A DNA stretch of 64,000 nt, from the NCBI GenBank assembly GCA_965206445.1, contig CBDBJR010000002.1:868001-932000 (forward strand). The letters are read 5' to 3'. This document shows, one piece after another, positions 1 to 8,803 of the stretch. A model generated the notes under the pieces. It did not search any database, had not been told where the DNA came from, and saw only the letters and a program-made list of their open reading frames with translations. The stretch's first letter is position 1; every line of letters begins with the position of its first letter. Source of the stretch: CBDBJR01 sp965206445 (GTDB taxonomy: Bacteria > Pseudomonadota > Gammaproteobacteria > Arenicellales > Poriferihabitantaceae). A program made the translations under genes and the position numbers.

Positions 1-164
1 AGCGTATCCTGCCGCGCCGGTCGCGCGCCGGAGAAATCGGCGCCGGTTTCGCCGCGCTGCACACTGTCGATGAGCGCGCTGTCGATAAGCACGGTATAAT
101 ATCGCACATGCGCGTCACCGCTTATCCTGCCATCGGGTGGCCTGTCCGCCGCAACGTAGATTGA
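1..164 (+). CDS. Possible 3' end of a YhdP/AsmA-like gene (partial)
   Basis: An open frame enters from the left edge (codons in phase with base 3) and stops with TGA at 162-164, 13 bases before the nitrilase gene. Its last residues (RVT...GWPVRRNVD) vaguely resemble the C-terminal end of YhdP-type AsmA-like envelope proteins. In many gammaproteobacteria yhdP lies just upstream of this nitrilase and tldD. Only about 53 codons are visible and the match is weak, so the call leans on gene order. The stretch could equally be non-coding. Confidence 0.3.
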   Translation, partial: RILPRRSRAGEIGAGFAALHTVDERAVDKHGIISHMRVTAYPAIGWPVRRNVD

Positions 165-177
165 CTCGGGCTGCGAG

Positions 178-996
178 ATGTCGATAATCGCGGTGATACA
201 GATGAATTCCACCGACGAGGTATCGGTGAATTTGTCGAGCATGGGCGCACTGATGCAGGAGGCGGTGAACCAGGGCGCGCAACTGGCGGTGCTGCCCGAG
301 TGTTTCGCATTAATGCAGCGCAGCCGACAGCAACTGTATGACAGCGCCGAAGCGTTCGGGGCCGGCCCGATTCAGGATGGTTTGAGCGCTGCGGCGCGGC
401 GTTACGGCATCTGGGTGGTGGCCGGCAGCCTGCCGCTCAAATCCGACCACGCCGAGCGCGTCTACAACAGCTCACTGGTGTTTGACCATCAGGGCGCGCC
501 GGTCGCGCGGTACGATAAAATTCACTTGTTCGATGTCTCGCTGGCCACCGGCGAACAGTATGCCGAATCCGATTACACCGCTGCCGGTCAGTCGGTTTGC
601 GTCGTCGACACCCCCGCAGGCTCGTTTGGCCTGAGTATATGCTATGATCTGCGCTTTCCGGAGATGTATCGCAAGCTGGTGGAGCAGGGGGCGCAGATAT
701 TGACCGTGCCGTCGGCTTTTACCGTTGTCACCGGCAAGGCGCACTGGCGCTGTCTGCTGCGCGCCCGAGCGGTGGAAAACGGCTGTTATGTCTTGGCGCC
801 GGCGCAAACGGGTACGCATGTCGGCGGTAGAATCACCTATGGCCATAGTATGATTATCGACCCATGGGGGCGGGTGCTGGCAGAGCTGCCACAGCAGGTT
901 GGGGTGATCACCGCGCGCGTGGATTTGGACGCGCTACAGTCGATGCGCACACAATTGCCTTGTTTGCATCATCGCCGCCCCGATTTGTTTGTTTGA
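178..996 (+). CDS. Carbon-nitrogen hydrolase (nitrilase superfamily, Nit1/YbeM type)
   Basis: Cytoplasmic 272-residue amidase of the nitrilase superfamily. The Glu-Lys-Cys triad is visible: E41 in AVLPECF, K114 in RYDKIHLFDV and C155 in LSICYDLRFPEMYR. The DLRFPEMYR context is typical of the Nit1/YbeM branch, which repairs deaminated glutathione; the exact substrate is inferred. Length is normal for single-domain Nit proteins. It precedes tldD with a 77-base gap on the same strand, a frequent gammaproteobacterial arrangement. ATG at 178 is the first start after the preceding stop. Confidence 0.85.
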   Translation: MSIIAVIQMNSTDEVSVNLSSMGALMQEAVNQGAQLAVLPECFALMQRSRQQLYDSAEAFGAGPIQDGLSAAARRYGIWVVAGSLPLKSDHAERVYNSSLVFDHQGAPVARYDKIHLFDVSLATGEQYAESDYTAAGQSVCVVDTPAGSFGLSICYDLRFPEMYRKLVEQGAQILTVPSAFTVVTGKAHWRCLLRARAVENGCYVLAPAQTGTHVGGRITYGHSMIIDPWGRVLAELPQQVGVITARVDLDALQSMRTQLPCLHHRRPDLFV

Positions 997-1073
997 CTGC
1001 TGATCGGGCCGCAAGCGGCTTGCGGCGCAATGATAACCGGTAGATATTCTGCCGACACGACAAAATTCCTATT

Positions 1074-2522
1074 ATGAATGAGCTACTAAACACAGCCCGG
1101 CAGGCGCTATGGCAGCCTGCCGGACTCGATGAGCAGGCGGTTGCGCACGCTTTGGGCCAGGTGATGGGCGCGAAGATCGATTATGCCGACCTCTATTTTC
1201 AATATTCCCGGCATGAGTACTGGGGGATGGACGAAGGCACCGTGAAGTCGGGCAGTTACGGCATTGAACAGGGGGTCGGCGTACGGGCAATCAGCGGCGA
1301 AAAAACCGGGTTTGCCTATTCTGACGAACTGCTCAAGCCGGCACTTGAAGAGGCCGCCAGGGCGGCGCGCTCAATTGCCAAAGGAGCGGGTGGCGCGGCG
1401 GTCGGGCAGTTGGTGCGCACCGGCAGCAAGGCATTGCCGCTGTATCAGCCGGTGGACCCGCCCGGCTCGCTGCCGGATAGCGACAAGGTGGCGCTGCTGA
1501 AACAGGTTGAGCAGGTCGCCCGCAAAGCGGACAGCCGGGTTATCCAGGTGTCGGTCAGTCTGGCCGGCTCGCAGGACACGATTTTGATCGCGCGTTCGGA
1601 CGGCTTATTGGCGGCCGATATCCGCCCCCTGGTGCGGCTGAACGTGACCGTGATTGTGGAGCAGGACGGCCGGCGTGAGCAGGCTTCCTACGGCGGCGGC
1701 GGGCGCTGCGACTACGCCTGTTTTGTTGCCGACAATCACGCGCAGGACTATGCCAATGAAGCGGTGCGTCAGGCGCTGGTGAATTTGGAAGCACGCGACG
1801 CCCCGGCGGGGGAAATGACCGTTGTTCTGGGGCCGGGCTGGCCGGGAATTTTATTGCACGAGGCGATTGGCCACGGGCTTGAAGGGGACTTTAACCGCAA
1901 AGGGACGTCTGCTTTCAGCGGCCTGATGGGACAAAAGGTGGCCGCAGAGATTTGTACCATAGTGGACAACGGCAGCCTGGAAAATCGCCGCGGCTCGCTA
2001 TCGATTGATGATGAAGGGGTGCCGGGACAAAATACGGTGCTAATCGAACGCGGGGTGCTGAAAGGGTATATGCAGGATCAGCTGAATGCCCGTTTGATGG
2101 GCGCGGCGCCGACCGGCAACGGTCGCCGCGAATCGTTCGCGCACCTGCCGATGCCGCGCATGACCAATACCTATATGCTGGCGGGCGAGCACGACCCGGC
2201 CGAGATTATCGGCTCGGTGGATAAGGGCCTGTACGCGGTCAACTTTTCCGGTGGGCAGGTCGACATCACCTCCGGCAAATTTGTTTTTACTGCCTCCGAG
2301 GCGTATATGATCGAGGGCGGCAAAGTGACCTATCCGGTCAAGGGGGCGACGCTGATTGGCGACGGCCCGCAGGTGCTGACGCGGGTGTCGATGCTGGGCA
2401 ATGATATGCAGCTTGACAGTGGTGTGGGCACGTGCGGCAAGGAAGGCCAGAGTGTGCCGGTTGGGGTTGGCCAGCCGACCATGCGAATCGATGGGCTGAC
2501 CGTGGGGGGCGCAGCGGTTTAA
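1074..2522 (+). CDS. tldD: Metalloprotease subunit TldD
   Basis: TldD is the catalytic subunit of the TldD/TldE heterodimeric zinc protease, which digests unfolded peptides and matures peptides such as microcin B17. The signature HEAIGH lies at residues 262-267 (LLHEAIGHGLEGDF), giving the two His and the Glu of the metal site. At 482 residues it matches the family. tldE follows after 12 bases, so the two are surely co-transcribed. The yjgA gene often found between them in enterobacteria is absent here. Confidence 0.95.
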   Translation: MNELLNTARQALWQPAGLDEQAVAHALGQVMGAKIDYADLYFQYSRHEYWGMDEGTVKSGSYGIEQGVGVRAISGEKTGFAYSDELLKPALEEAARAARSIAKGAGGAAVGQLVRTGSKALPLYQPVDPPGSLPDSDKVALLKQVEQVARKADSRVIQVSVSLAGSQDTILIARSDGLLAADIRPLVRLNVTVIVEQDGRREQASYGGGGRCDYACFVADNHAQDYANEAVRQALVNLEARDAPAGEMTVVLGPGWPGILLHEAIGHGLEGDFNRKGTSAFSGLMGQKVAAEICTIVDNGSLENRRGSLSIDDEGVPGQNTVLIERGVLKGYMQDQLNARLMGAAPTGNGRRESFAHLPMPRMTNTYMLAGEHDPAEIIGSVDKGLYAVNFSGGQVDITSGKFVFTASEAYMIEGGKVTYPVKGATLIGDGPQVLTRVSMLGNDMQLDSGVGTCGKEGQSVPVGVGQPTMRIDGLTVGGAAV

Positions 2523-2534
2523 GCGCACCGTCCA

Positions 2535-3872
2535 ATGCAGATAAACGGCGATTTACAGCAGCAACTCCTGGATTTGGCGGATCAGTGCCTCACTCGAGCG
2601 CACGACCGCGGCGCCACCGCCGCCGAGCTGAACATCGGGCAAAGCGAGGGCCTATCGGTCACCGTGCGGCGCGGCGAGACCGAGACGGTCGAATATAATC
2701 GCGACAAGAGTCTGGCGTTGACGGTGTATTTCGGCCATCGCAGCGGCACCGCGAGCACCGCCGATTTTTCGGCCGGGGCACTGGCGGAAACCGTCGAATC
2801 TGCCTGCAATATTGCCCGCTACACCGAAGAGGATACGTTCAGCGGCCTGGCCGACCCTGAAAAGCTGGCAACCCACTTCCCGGATCTGGACCTGTACCAC
2901 GAATGGGGGCTGGGGATGGACGCCGCGCTCGAGCTGGCAGCCGCGTGTGAACAGGCCGCTTTGCAGCAGGATGCCCGCATCACCAATAGCGAAGGCGGTT
3001 CGCTGTCGAGCCATCTGGGGATGAGTGTGTATGCCAATTCGAACCATTTTCGCGGTGTGGCGCGCAGCTCCCGGCACAGCAACAGTTGCTGCGTCATTGC
3101 CGAGGAGGGCGGGGCGATGCAGCGGGATTATTGGTACGATAGCTGCCGTGACCCGGCCGAATTGGAGTCGCCGGAGCGCATCGGGGTCAAAGCGGCGAGT
3201 CGGACGCTGCGGCGGCTGGGCGCACGAAAAATGAAAACGCTGGCCTGCCCGGTGGTGTTCGAGGCCGGCGTTGCCGGCAGTCTGCTGTCCCATCTGATCG
3301 CCGCGGTCAGCGGCTCGAACCTGTATCGCCGGGCGAGTTTTCTGCTCGATCATAAAGGCCGCTCGATCTTCCCCGGGTTTGTCCGCATACACGAGCAGCC
3401 GCGGCTGCCGAAGGCGGTGAACAGCAGCAATTTTGACGCCGAAGGGGTGGCGACGCAAAACCGCGATATCGTCGCGCGCGGCGTACTGCAGGATTACGTG
3501 CTGTCGAGCTACTCGGCCCGCAAACTCGGCCTGGAGACGACCGCCAATGCCGGCGGGGTGCGCAATCTGACCATTGACAGCTCTGTCGAGGGCGGATTGG
3601 ACGCGCTGCTCGGCCAAATGGACACCGGTATTTTGGTGACCGAGGTCATCGGCTTCGGGGTCAATACGGTGACCGGCGACTATTCCCGCGGGGCGTTCGG
3701 CTTTTGGGTTGAGAACGGGGAAATTCAATATCCGGTACAGGAATTTACGATTGCCGGCAACCTGAAGGATATGTTTCAACAGCTCGCCGCGGTGGGCGAT
3801 GACGTGAATGTGCATCGCAGTATTCGTACCGGTTCGATTCTGGTCAGCCGCATGGCCGTCGCCGGGGTCTGA
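2535..3872 (+). CDS. pmbA: Metalloprotease subunit TldE (PmbA)
   Basis: The non-catalytic partner of TldD, 445 residues, with the U62/TldD fold but no HExxxH motif, as expected for TldE/PmbA. Recognisable stretches are the N-terminal region with GLSVTVRRGETE, and the C-terminal GVNTVTGDYSRGAFGFWVENG followed by the conserved FTIAGNLKDMF. It starts 12 bases after tldD. Together the proteins would form the cytosolic protease that clears or matures small peptides. Confidence 0.95.
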   Translation: MQINGDLQQQLLDLADQCLTRAHDRGATAAELNIGQSEGLSVTVRRGETETVEYNRDKSLALTVYFGHRSGTASTADFSAGALAETVESACNIARYTEEDTFSGLADPEKLATHFPDLDLYHEWGLGMDAALELAAACEQAALQQDARITNSEGGSLSSHLGMSVYANSNHFRGVARSSRHSNSCCVIAEEGGAMQRDYWYDSCRDPAELESPERIGVKAASRTLRRLGARKMKTLACPVVFEAGVAGSLLSHLIAAVSGSNLYRRASFLLDHKGRSIFPGFVRIHEQPRLPKAVNSSNFDAEGVATQNRDIVARGVLQDYVLSSYSARKLGLETTANAGGVRNLTIDSSVEGGLDALLGQMDTGILVTEVIGFGVNTVTGDYSRGAFGFWVENGEIQYPVQEFTIAGNLKDMFQQLAAVGDDVNVHRSIRTGSILVSRMAVAGV

Positions 3873-3936
3873 CTCGACGTGCTCGGCAGGGTTAACCGCG
3901 GTCGCCCGGTGTTTGACAGCCCGACCGACGCCACGG

Positions 3937-4539
3937 ATGCACTGGGTTGACGCCAACAGGCGGCGCGCCGCTGTCGGCGGCCCGGCTTTGAATCGCCGGC
4001 CGGCTATCCCGGCTGCACGGCCCCTGCTATCGGCAGCCGTGATGATGTGCCTGCTGTTCGCCGACGCCGGTGCGCAGCAGAGCGTCGATAAGCCGCCACC
4101 GCAAATCACCCGACAGCAGGCGGCGGCGTATCTGCTCAAGGAAAAAATCATCACCCCCGGGGTGGGTTTTGACGACGCCAGACTGGGCGACCGGATGTCG
4201 GCTATCCGCGACCGCTGGGGCAAGCCGCTGGCGGAGCGGACGATCGGCGTATTGCGCAAACGACTCGAATATCTTTATCAGCCCGACCCCAATACGCAGA
4301 TTATCTTCATCGGCCGGCAGCGGCTGCAGGAGATTCAGGTCCAGGGCACCGCCGTGTCGCTGTTGCGCACGGTCAGAGGGGCGCGCTTCTCGATGCAAAG
4401 GAATATCATCAAGCAGATTTATTTTCATCCGCCGAAGAAACAAACCGCCGAACGCATGACGTATCCGGAGCACGGCGTCGATTTCTATTTCGTCAATCAC
4501 CAGCTGACACAGCTGGTGATCTACCCGCGAAAATCCTGA
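3937..4539 (+). CDS. Secreted protein of unknown function
   Basis: About 200 residues. The likely N-terminus is basic, followed by a hydrophobic run (LLSAAVMMCLLF) and a possible signal peptidase site after ADAGA, so export to the periplasm is likely. The mature part is mixed alpha/beta and ends in YFVNHQLTQLVIYPRKS; it has no catalytic motif I recognise. I chose ATG 3937 because it leaves a full signal sequence. An in-frame start at 3808 inside tldE is less likely, and ATG 4042 would cut the signal. It sits alone between tldE and the convergent rppH. Confidence 0.6.
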   Translation: MHWVDANRRRAAVGGPALNRRPAIPAARPLLSAAVMMCLLFADAGAQQSVDKPPPQITRQQAAAYLLKEKIITPGVGFDDARLGDRMSAIRDRWGKPLAERTIGVLRKRLEYLYQPDPNTQIIFIGRQRLQEIQVQGTAVSLLRTVRGARFSMQRNIIKQIYFHPPKKQTAERMTYPEHGVDFYFVNHQLTQLVIYPRKS

Positions 4540-4594
4540 ACCGCAAGCTCATCACCGCCGGCAAATAATCGATTCAGCGCGCCGTCGGCGCCGT

Positions 4595-5089
4595 TTATTC
4601 CTGCCCGGACAATGGCAGCAACAGCGGCTCGAGCTCGGTCAATGCCTGCTGGTAAACCTCTTTCTTGAACCAGATGATCTGCTCAACGGGGTGCCAATAA
4701 TCGACCCACCGCCAGTGATCGAATTCCGGGTTGTCGAACAGATCCAGCCGGATGCTGGATTCGCTGCCGATCAGCTTAAATAAAAACCAGCGCTGCTTCT
4801 GGCCGCGGAATCGGCTGGATGCATACGGCGCATCGTAACACCGCCATTTTCTGGTTGCGCCGAGCAGAGAAACATCGCTCGCGGTCAGGCCAATCTCTTC
4901 GTATAACTCCCGAAAGGCGGCTTGTTCGGCGGTTTCCTGCGGCTCGATGCCGCCCTGCGGGAATTGCCAGCCATCGCGCCGTATGCGGCGCGCCCACAGC
5001 ACCTGATTGTGATTGTTGCAGACAATAATACCGACATTTGGCCGGTATCCATTGCGATCGACATCGAATTTTTCGCCGGTTACGGGCAT
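4595..5089 (-). CDS. rppH: RNA pyrophosphohydrolase (Nudix)
   Basis: RppH removes pyrophosphate from 5'-triphosphorylated mRNAs and so triggers RNase E-dependent decay. The 164-residue protein shows the full Nudix box (G-x5-E-x7-RE-x2-EE-x-G-hydrophobic) between residues 46 and 68, with FRELYEEIGL as its end. The preceding GWQFPQGGIEP and the N-terminal RPNVGIIVCN are characteristic of RppH rather than of other Nudix enzymes. It is convergent with the secreted orphan gene. Confidence 0.95.
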   Translation of the reverse strand: MPVTGEKFDVDRNGYRPNVGIIVCNNHNQVLWARRIRRDGWQFPQGGIEPQETAEQAAFRELYEEIGLTASDVSLLGATRKWRCYDAPYASSRFRGQKQRWFLFKLIGSESSIRLDLFDNPEFDHWRWVDYWHPVEQIIWFKKEVYQQALTELEPLLLPLSGQE

Positions 5090-5209
5090 ATCTTATTGTT
5101 GTTGCCGAGGATGATTTTTATTCGTCCGAAACCCAAAGACACAGGTGATTTCAGCGCCGATGTATGCCGTCAATTATATGCTGATCGTGGCCGATGAGCG
5201 GGCAATCAA

Positions 5210-6139
5210 TCAGGCCGTTTCCAGCGCCTGCTCCAGTTGCAAATGCTTATTCCGGCAGTGCAGCCGGGTAAACTCGAGAAATTTATCCATCGCCTGCAGG
5301 CGGAATTTCTGGCGCTGATACACCACTGAAAACGGCCGCCTGAGCGGCGGGTCGAGCGGAATCGCCGCCAGGGATTTTAACGCCAGCTCCTTTTCCACTG
5401 TCGCAATCGACAGCACCGAGATGCCCAGCCCGGCCGCGACGGCGCTCTTGATCGACTCCGGGCTGCCAAACTCCATAATCACATCCAGCCGGTCGAAGGC
5501 GCCTTGCTGTTCCAGCAGATAATTTTCAATCACTTCCCGCGTGCCGGAGCCTTCCTCACGGCTGATAAACGGGTAATTGGCCAGATTATCGATATTGACC
5601 GATTGAGCCCGGGTCAGCGGATGATTAACCGGACAAACCGCCACCAGCTCATCATCCCAGACGACCTCGGTAATCAGATTTTTATTGTTGGCCGGGCCTT
5701 CGATGATGCCGAGATCGATTTCGTTGTTTTCCACCATGTGGGTGATGCCGTTGGTATTGGCAATGTGCAGCCGCAGCTTGACCTGAGAAAACTCCGCCTG
5801 ATACGCGCCCAGCACGCTCGGAATAAAATACTCACCGATGGTCGTGCTGGCGCCGATCAACAGCGGGCCCCGGATATTGCCGGTCAGCGCCCGCACCTCA
5901 TTGTCCATCTGATTGTTCAGGTGGATAATCTGGTCGGCATACTTTTTGACCAGCTCCCCCGCCTCGGTCAGGTTGATCCGGTTGTGCGTGCGGTCGAACA
6001 GCCGGGTATTGAAATATTCTTCGAGCTGGTGAATCTGAAAAGTGACCGCCGGCTGCGTCATATACAGCACTTTGGCCGACTTGGTAAAACTAAGCAGCCG
6101 GGCTACGGTGGAAAATACTTGCAGTCGTCGGTCGGTCAT
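5210..6139 (-). CDS. LysR-family transcriptional regulator (CysB/CbbR-like)
   Basis: About 309 residues. The N-terminal winged helix-turn-helix reads RLQVFSTVARLLSFTKSAK...TQPAVTFQIHQLE (residues 5-43), with the LysR signature AVTFQIHQLEEYFNTRLFDR. The rest is a substrate-binding domain with REEGSGTREVIENYL, as in CbbR/CysB-type sensors. I chose ATG 6139 (MTDRRLQVF) because the upstream extension is basic and unlike the family. The target is unknown; the nearest divergent gene is yccA about 450 bases away, and no autogenous target is obvious. Confidence 0.85.
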   Translation of the reverse strand: MTDRRLQVFSTVARLLSFTKSAKVLYMTQPAVTFQIHQLEEYFNTRLFDRTHNRINLTEAGELVKKYADQIIHLNNQMDNEVRALTGNIRGPLLIGASTTIGEYFIPSVLGAYQAEFSQVKLRLHIANTNGITHMVENNEIDLGIIEGPANNKNLITEVVWDDELVAVCPVNHPLTRAQSVNIDNLANYPFISREEGSGTREVIENYLLEQQGAFDRLDVIMEFGSPESIKSAVAAGLGISVLSIATVEKELALKSLAAIPLDPPLRRPFSVVYQRQKFRLQAMDKFLEFTRLHCRNKHLQLEQALETA

Positions 6140-6587
6140 GTCGGTCAAACGGTCAAAAAACGGCGACGCATATCGGCACGTTGGTTGTTCGGGCCGGCGC
6201 AGAACGGGCATGGGCCGGGTTTGCGGGCGGTACGCAGGGCAGGGCAGTTTCCCCCTTCCTGTTCAATCCAGCCTCTGTTTCGATCGGTGTTTTAACGCAG
6301 CTTTCTTGAGCCGCTCAAGGCTTTACCGCCGCCTGACAGCCCGGATAGCCCCCATATAATCAACAGTATAGCCTATCCGATATCATGCTTGTCAGCAAGC
6401 GGCGGGGCGATTCCCCGTTCAGCAGGTTTTGTTTTGATGGCACCGCCCCATACACGCCCTTGACTTTTCCCACTTAGCCTATATTATAATACCGAAACCA
6501 AGGCCGGCCTGATTATCCGCACAGATGGCAACGCAGATATGGTCGGCGACATCTTTTTAGCCTGTTAACTAATCGAGTATTTGAGCC
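6140..6587. other. Intergenic region between LysR gene and yccA
   Basis: About 450 bases without a convincing gene. The left part, AT-richer near 6350-6390, probably holds the promoter of the leftward LysR gene. The right part holds a clear sigma70-like promoter for yccA, listed separately. No repeat or RNA gene was recognised. Confidence 0.5.
6460..6490 (+). promoter_or_regulatory. Sigma70-type promoter of yccA
   Basis: TTGACT at 6460-6465 is followed after 16 bases by TATTAT (6482-6487), or after 19 bases by the consensus TATAAT (6485-6490). It lies about 100 bases upstream of the yccA start in a locally AT-rich stretch, which fits a housekeeping promoter. Confidence 0.6.
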
Positions 6588-7262
6588 ATGTTAAGAGAAA
6601 TTGAATCCACCGTCACTCGATCGGCCTCGCGCGGCATCGAGATCAACCGGGTACTGAAAAACACGTACATGCTGCTATCCATAACGCTGCTGTTCAGTGC
6701 CGTTGTGGCGGGGGTGGCGATGCAGCTTAATCTGCCCCATCCGGGTCTGGTGATCACCCTGGTGGGCTATTTGGCGCTGCTGTTTTTGACCAATAAATTC
6801 AGAAATTCAGCGCTCGGCCTGGTGCTGGTGTTTGCGTTTACCGGGTTTATGGGCTACACGCTGGGGCCGGTGGTCAACGCCTACGTGCAGGCGTTCGGTA
6901 ACGGCCACCAATTGGTGATGACCGCTTTGGGCGGCACCGGCACTATCTTTCTGGCGCTGTCCGGCTACGTGCTGGTGACCAGAAAGGATTTCAGCTTTAT
7001 CGGCGGTATGGTGATGACCGGTATTATAGTCGCCTTCCTCGCCGGGCTGGCGGCGGTAATATTCAGCATTCCGGCTTTGAGCCTGGCGGTTTCCTGCATG
7101 TTTATCCTGCTGATGTCCGGTCTGATCCTGTATCAGACCAGCGCGATTATGCATGGCGGCGAAACCAACTACATCATGGCGACGGTGATGCTGTATATGA
7201 CAATTTATAACCTGTTTTTGAGCCTGCTGCATCTTCTTGGCATCTTTGGCGGCGACGATTAG
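6588..7262 (+). CDS. yccA: Bax inhibitor-1 / YccA family inner-membrane protein
   Basis: 224 residues with seven predicted membrane segments, starting near residue 27 (TYMLLSITLLFSAVVAGVAM) and ending at the acidic tail GIFGGDD. The BI-1/YccA family includes E. coli YccA, a substrate and modulator of FtsH that protects the Sec translocon. The soluble N-terminus (MLREIESTVTRSASRGIEINRVLKNTYMLL region) matches the YccA type rather than YbhL. It has its own promoter and is followed by a strong terminator, so it is probably monocistronic. Confidence 0.88.
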   Translation: MLREIESTVTRSASRGIEINRVLKNTYMLLSITLLFSAVVAGVAMQLNLPHPGLVITLVGYLALLFLTNKFRNSALGLVLVFAFTGFMGYTLGPVVNAYVQAFGNGHQLVMTALGGTGTIFLALSGYVLVTRKDFSFIGGMVMTGIIVAFLAGLAAVIFSIPALSLAVSCMFILLMSGLILYQTSAIMHGGETNYIMATVMLYMTIYNLFLSLLHLLGIFGGDD

Positions 7263-7288
7263 TCGGCCCGACAGCGCAAGGTTCAATA

Positions 7289-7317
7289 GCCGGCAGGCAC
7301 AACCTGCCGGCTTTTTT
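7289..7317 (+). terminator. Rho-independent terminator after yccA
   Basis: A perfect 9-bp stem, GCCGGCAGG (7289-7297) with CCTGCCGGC (7303-7311), around the loop CACAA, followed directly by six T (7312-7317), 27 bases after the yccA stop. Confidence 0.92.
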
Positions 7318-7437
7318 ATGCCGTTAATGCCGGGTTGAATGCCGTTGGTGGAGCGCCCGATCTGGCTGCCGTGAGGGGCGGCGGCTGGCGCCGGCCTGTC
7401 GGCGTGCGCGCATGAACCCGGCTGTCGATGGCCCGTT

Positions 7438-8748
7438 TCAGGCGGGCAGCGGTGCCCAGTTGCCGTCGGTCGTCAGGTAGCTATTGTCATCGCGGTAAAA
7501 GCCGGCGGCGCCCGCATCCTGCAATACCCGCAGCATCCCGAGCACCGGCAGGTCCAGTCGCTCGGCGGCCTTCAACAACGTATCCGCGCCCAGTTCATCC
7601 ATCAATTCAAACGGCCCTTTTTTCCAGCCGAAGCCCCACCGCATGGCACGGTCAACGTTGACAATGTCGTTGGAAATCTCCGGCACCAGGGCGGCGGTAT
7701 AGCACAGCGTGGTCGTCATCACGGTTTGTACCAGCCGGGCAGCGGCGCTGTTGTCGTCAAACAAGCCCCGAATATGGCGCCGGTTATCCGCCAGCGGCGC
7801 CGGCTGTGCGGGCCGCCAGCAGTCGTTCTTCAGGTCGAACGTCTGCATGCTCTTGCTGCCGTCGTCGTGGCGCACCAGCTGGTAAAAGCCGCCGCCGGTT
7901 TTGCGCCCCAGCTGATTGCGGTCATACAGCGCCTGGACGCGGTCGGTGAACTGCGTATAGTTGCGCCCCAGGTCATCCGCCGGCAGGTTGGCCTGTAGGT
8001 TTTTGCCGACGTTGTACATCACATCCAGACCGATCAGGTCAACCAGTCCAAACAGCCCGGTTGCCGGGAAGCCCAGCGGCTCGGACATCAGCGCGTCGAT
8101 CATTTCGATGGTCAGATCGTCCTGCCATATCGCTTTTTCCGCATGATGCAGGCCGGCCAGCATCCAGAAACAGCCGATGCGGTTGCCGATAAAATTGACC
8201 GTGTCCTTGGCGTACACCACGCCTTTGTCGAGCCGGTTGCCGAGAAAATCGGCCAGTGTTTGTATCACCTCCGGCCGGGTTTGTTCGCCGGCAACCAACT
8301 CAACCAGGCGCATGACGTGGGCCGGGTTGAAGAAATGGGTTATGGCAATATCCTGTTGCAGCCGCTCCGGCATGCCCCGGTAGAGGTCTTTTAACGGAAT
8401 CCCGGAGGTGTTGCTGCTGATGATCGAGCCGTCACCGCGCCGTGCTTCCACCTGTTGGAACACGCTGCGCTTGATCTCGACGTCTTCGATCACGGCTTCG
8501 CAGATCCAGTGACAATCGGCAATTTTATCCAGGTCGGCGGCAAAGCTGCCCACCCGGATGCGCTCGAGCAGCGCCGGCTCCCGAATGACCGGTGCGCGTC
8601 CGGCGAGCAGTCGCTGCCGGGCGTTTTCACAGTCGGATTGCTGCATATCCAACAGCAGCACCTGACAGCCGGCATTGGCGCAAATGCCGGCAATCCCGCT
8701 GCCCATTGTGCCGGCGCCGAGCACCGCGACTTTGTCTATTTTCTGCAT
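7438..8748 (-). CDS. 3-hydroxyacyl-CoA dehydrogenase (no hydratase domain)
   Basis: 436 residues. An N-terminal Rossmann domain has the NAD motif VAVLGAGTMGSGIAG near residues 7-21, followed by the 3HCDH signature NFIGNRIG and then a second 3HCDH-like C-terminal domain (NVDRAMRWGFGWKKGPFELMDELG). The sequence resembles the N-terminal half of FadN-type beta-oxidation enzymes, which normally continue into an enoyl-CoA hydratase domain; here a TGA ends the frame first. It would oxidise L-3-hydroxyacyl-CoA with NAD. I chose ATG 8748 because the glycine motif follows at once. It lies 55 bases downstream of the acyl-CoA ligase on the same strand, so they form a probable operon. Confidence 0.85.
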   Translation of the reverse strand: MQKIDKVAVLGAGTMGSGIAGICANAGCQVLLLDMQQSDCENARQRLLAGRAPVIREPALLERIRVGSFAADLDKIADCHWICEAVIEDVEIKRSVFQQVEARRGDGSIISSNTSGIPLKDLYRGMPERLQQDIAITHFFNPAHVMRLVELVAGEQTRPEVIQTLADFLGNRLDKGVVYAKDTVNFIGNRIGCFWMLAGLHHAEKAIWQDDLTIEMIDALMSEPLGFPATGLFGLVDLIGLDVMYNVGKNLQANLPADDLGRNYTQFTDRVQALYDRNQLGRKTGGGFYQLVRHDDGSKSMQTFDLKNDCWRPAQPAPLADNRRHIRGLFDDNSAAARLVQTVMTTTLCYTAALVPEISNDIVNVDRAMRWGFGWKKGPFELMDELGADTLLKAAERLDLPVLGMLRVLQDAGAAGFYRDDNSYLTTDGNWAPLPA

Positions 8749-8803
8749 GGTTTTTAGCGTGGGTAGGTTATTGATAACAGGGAAAACAACAGCATCGCCC
8801 GGT

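Noticed and set aside
2652..4259. A 535-codon open frame antisense to tldE
   Set aside because: It is opposite a strongly conserved gene in GC-rich DNA where antisense frames stay open by codon bias; the translation is Arg/His/Gln-rich and matches nothing.
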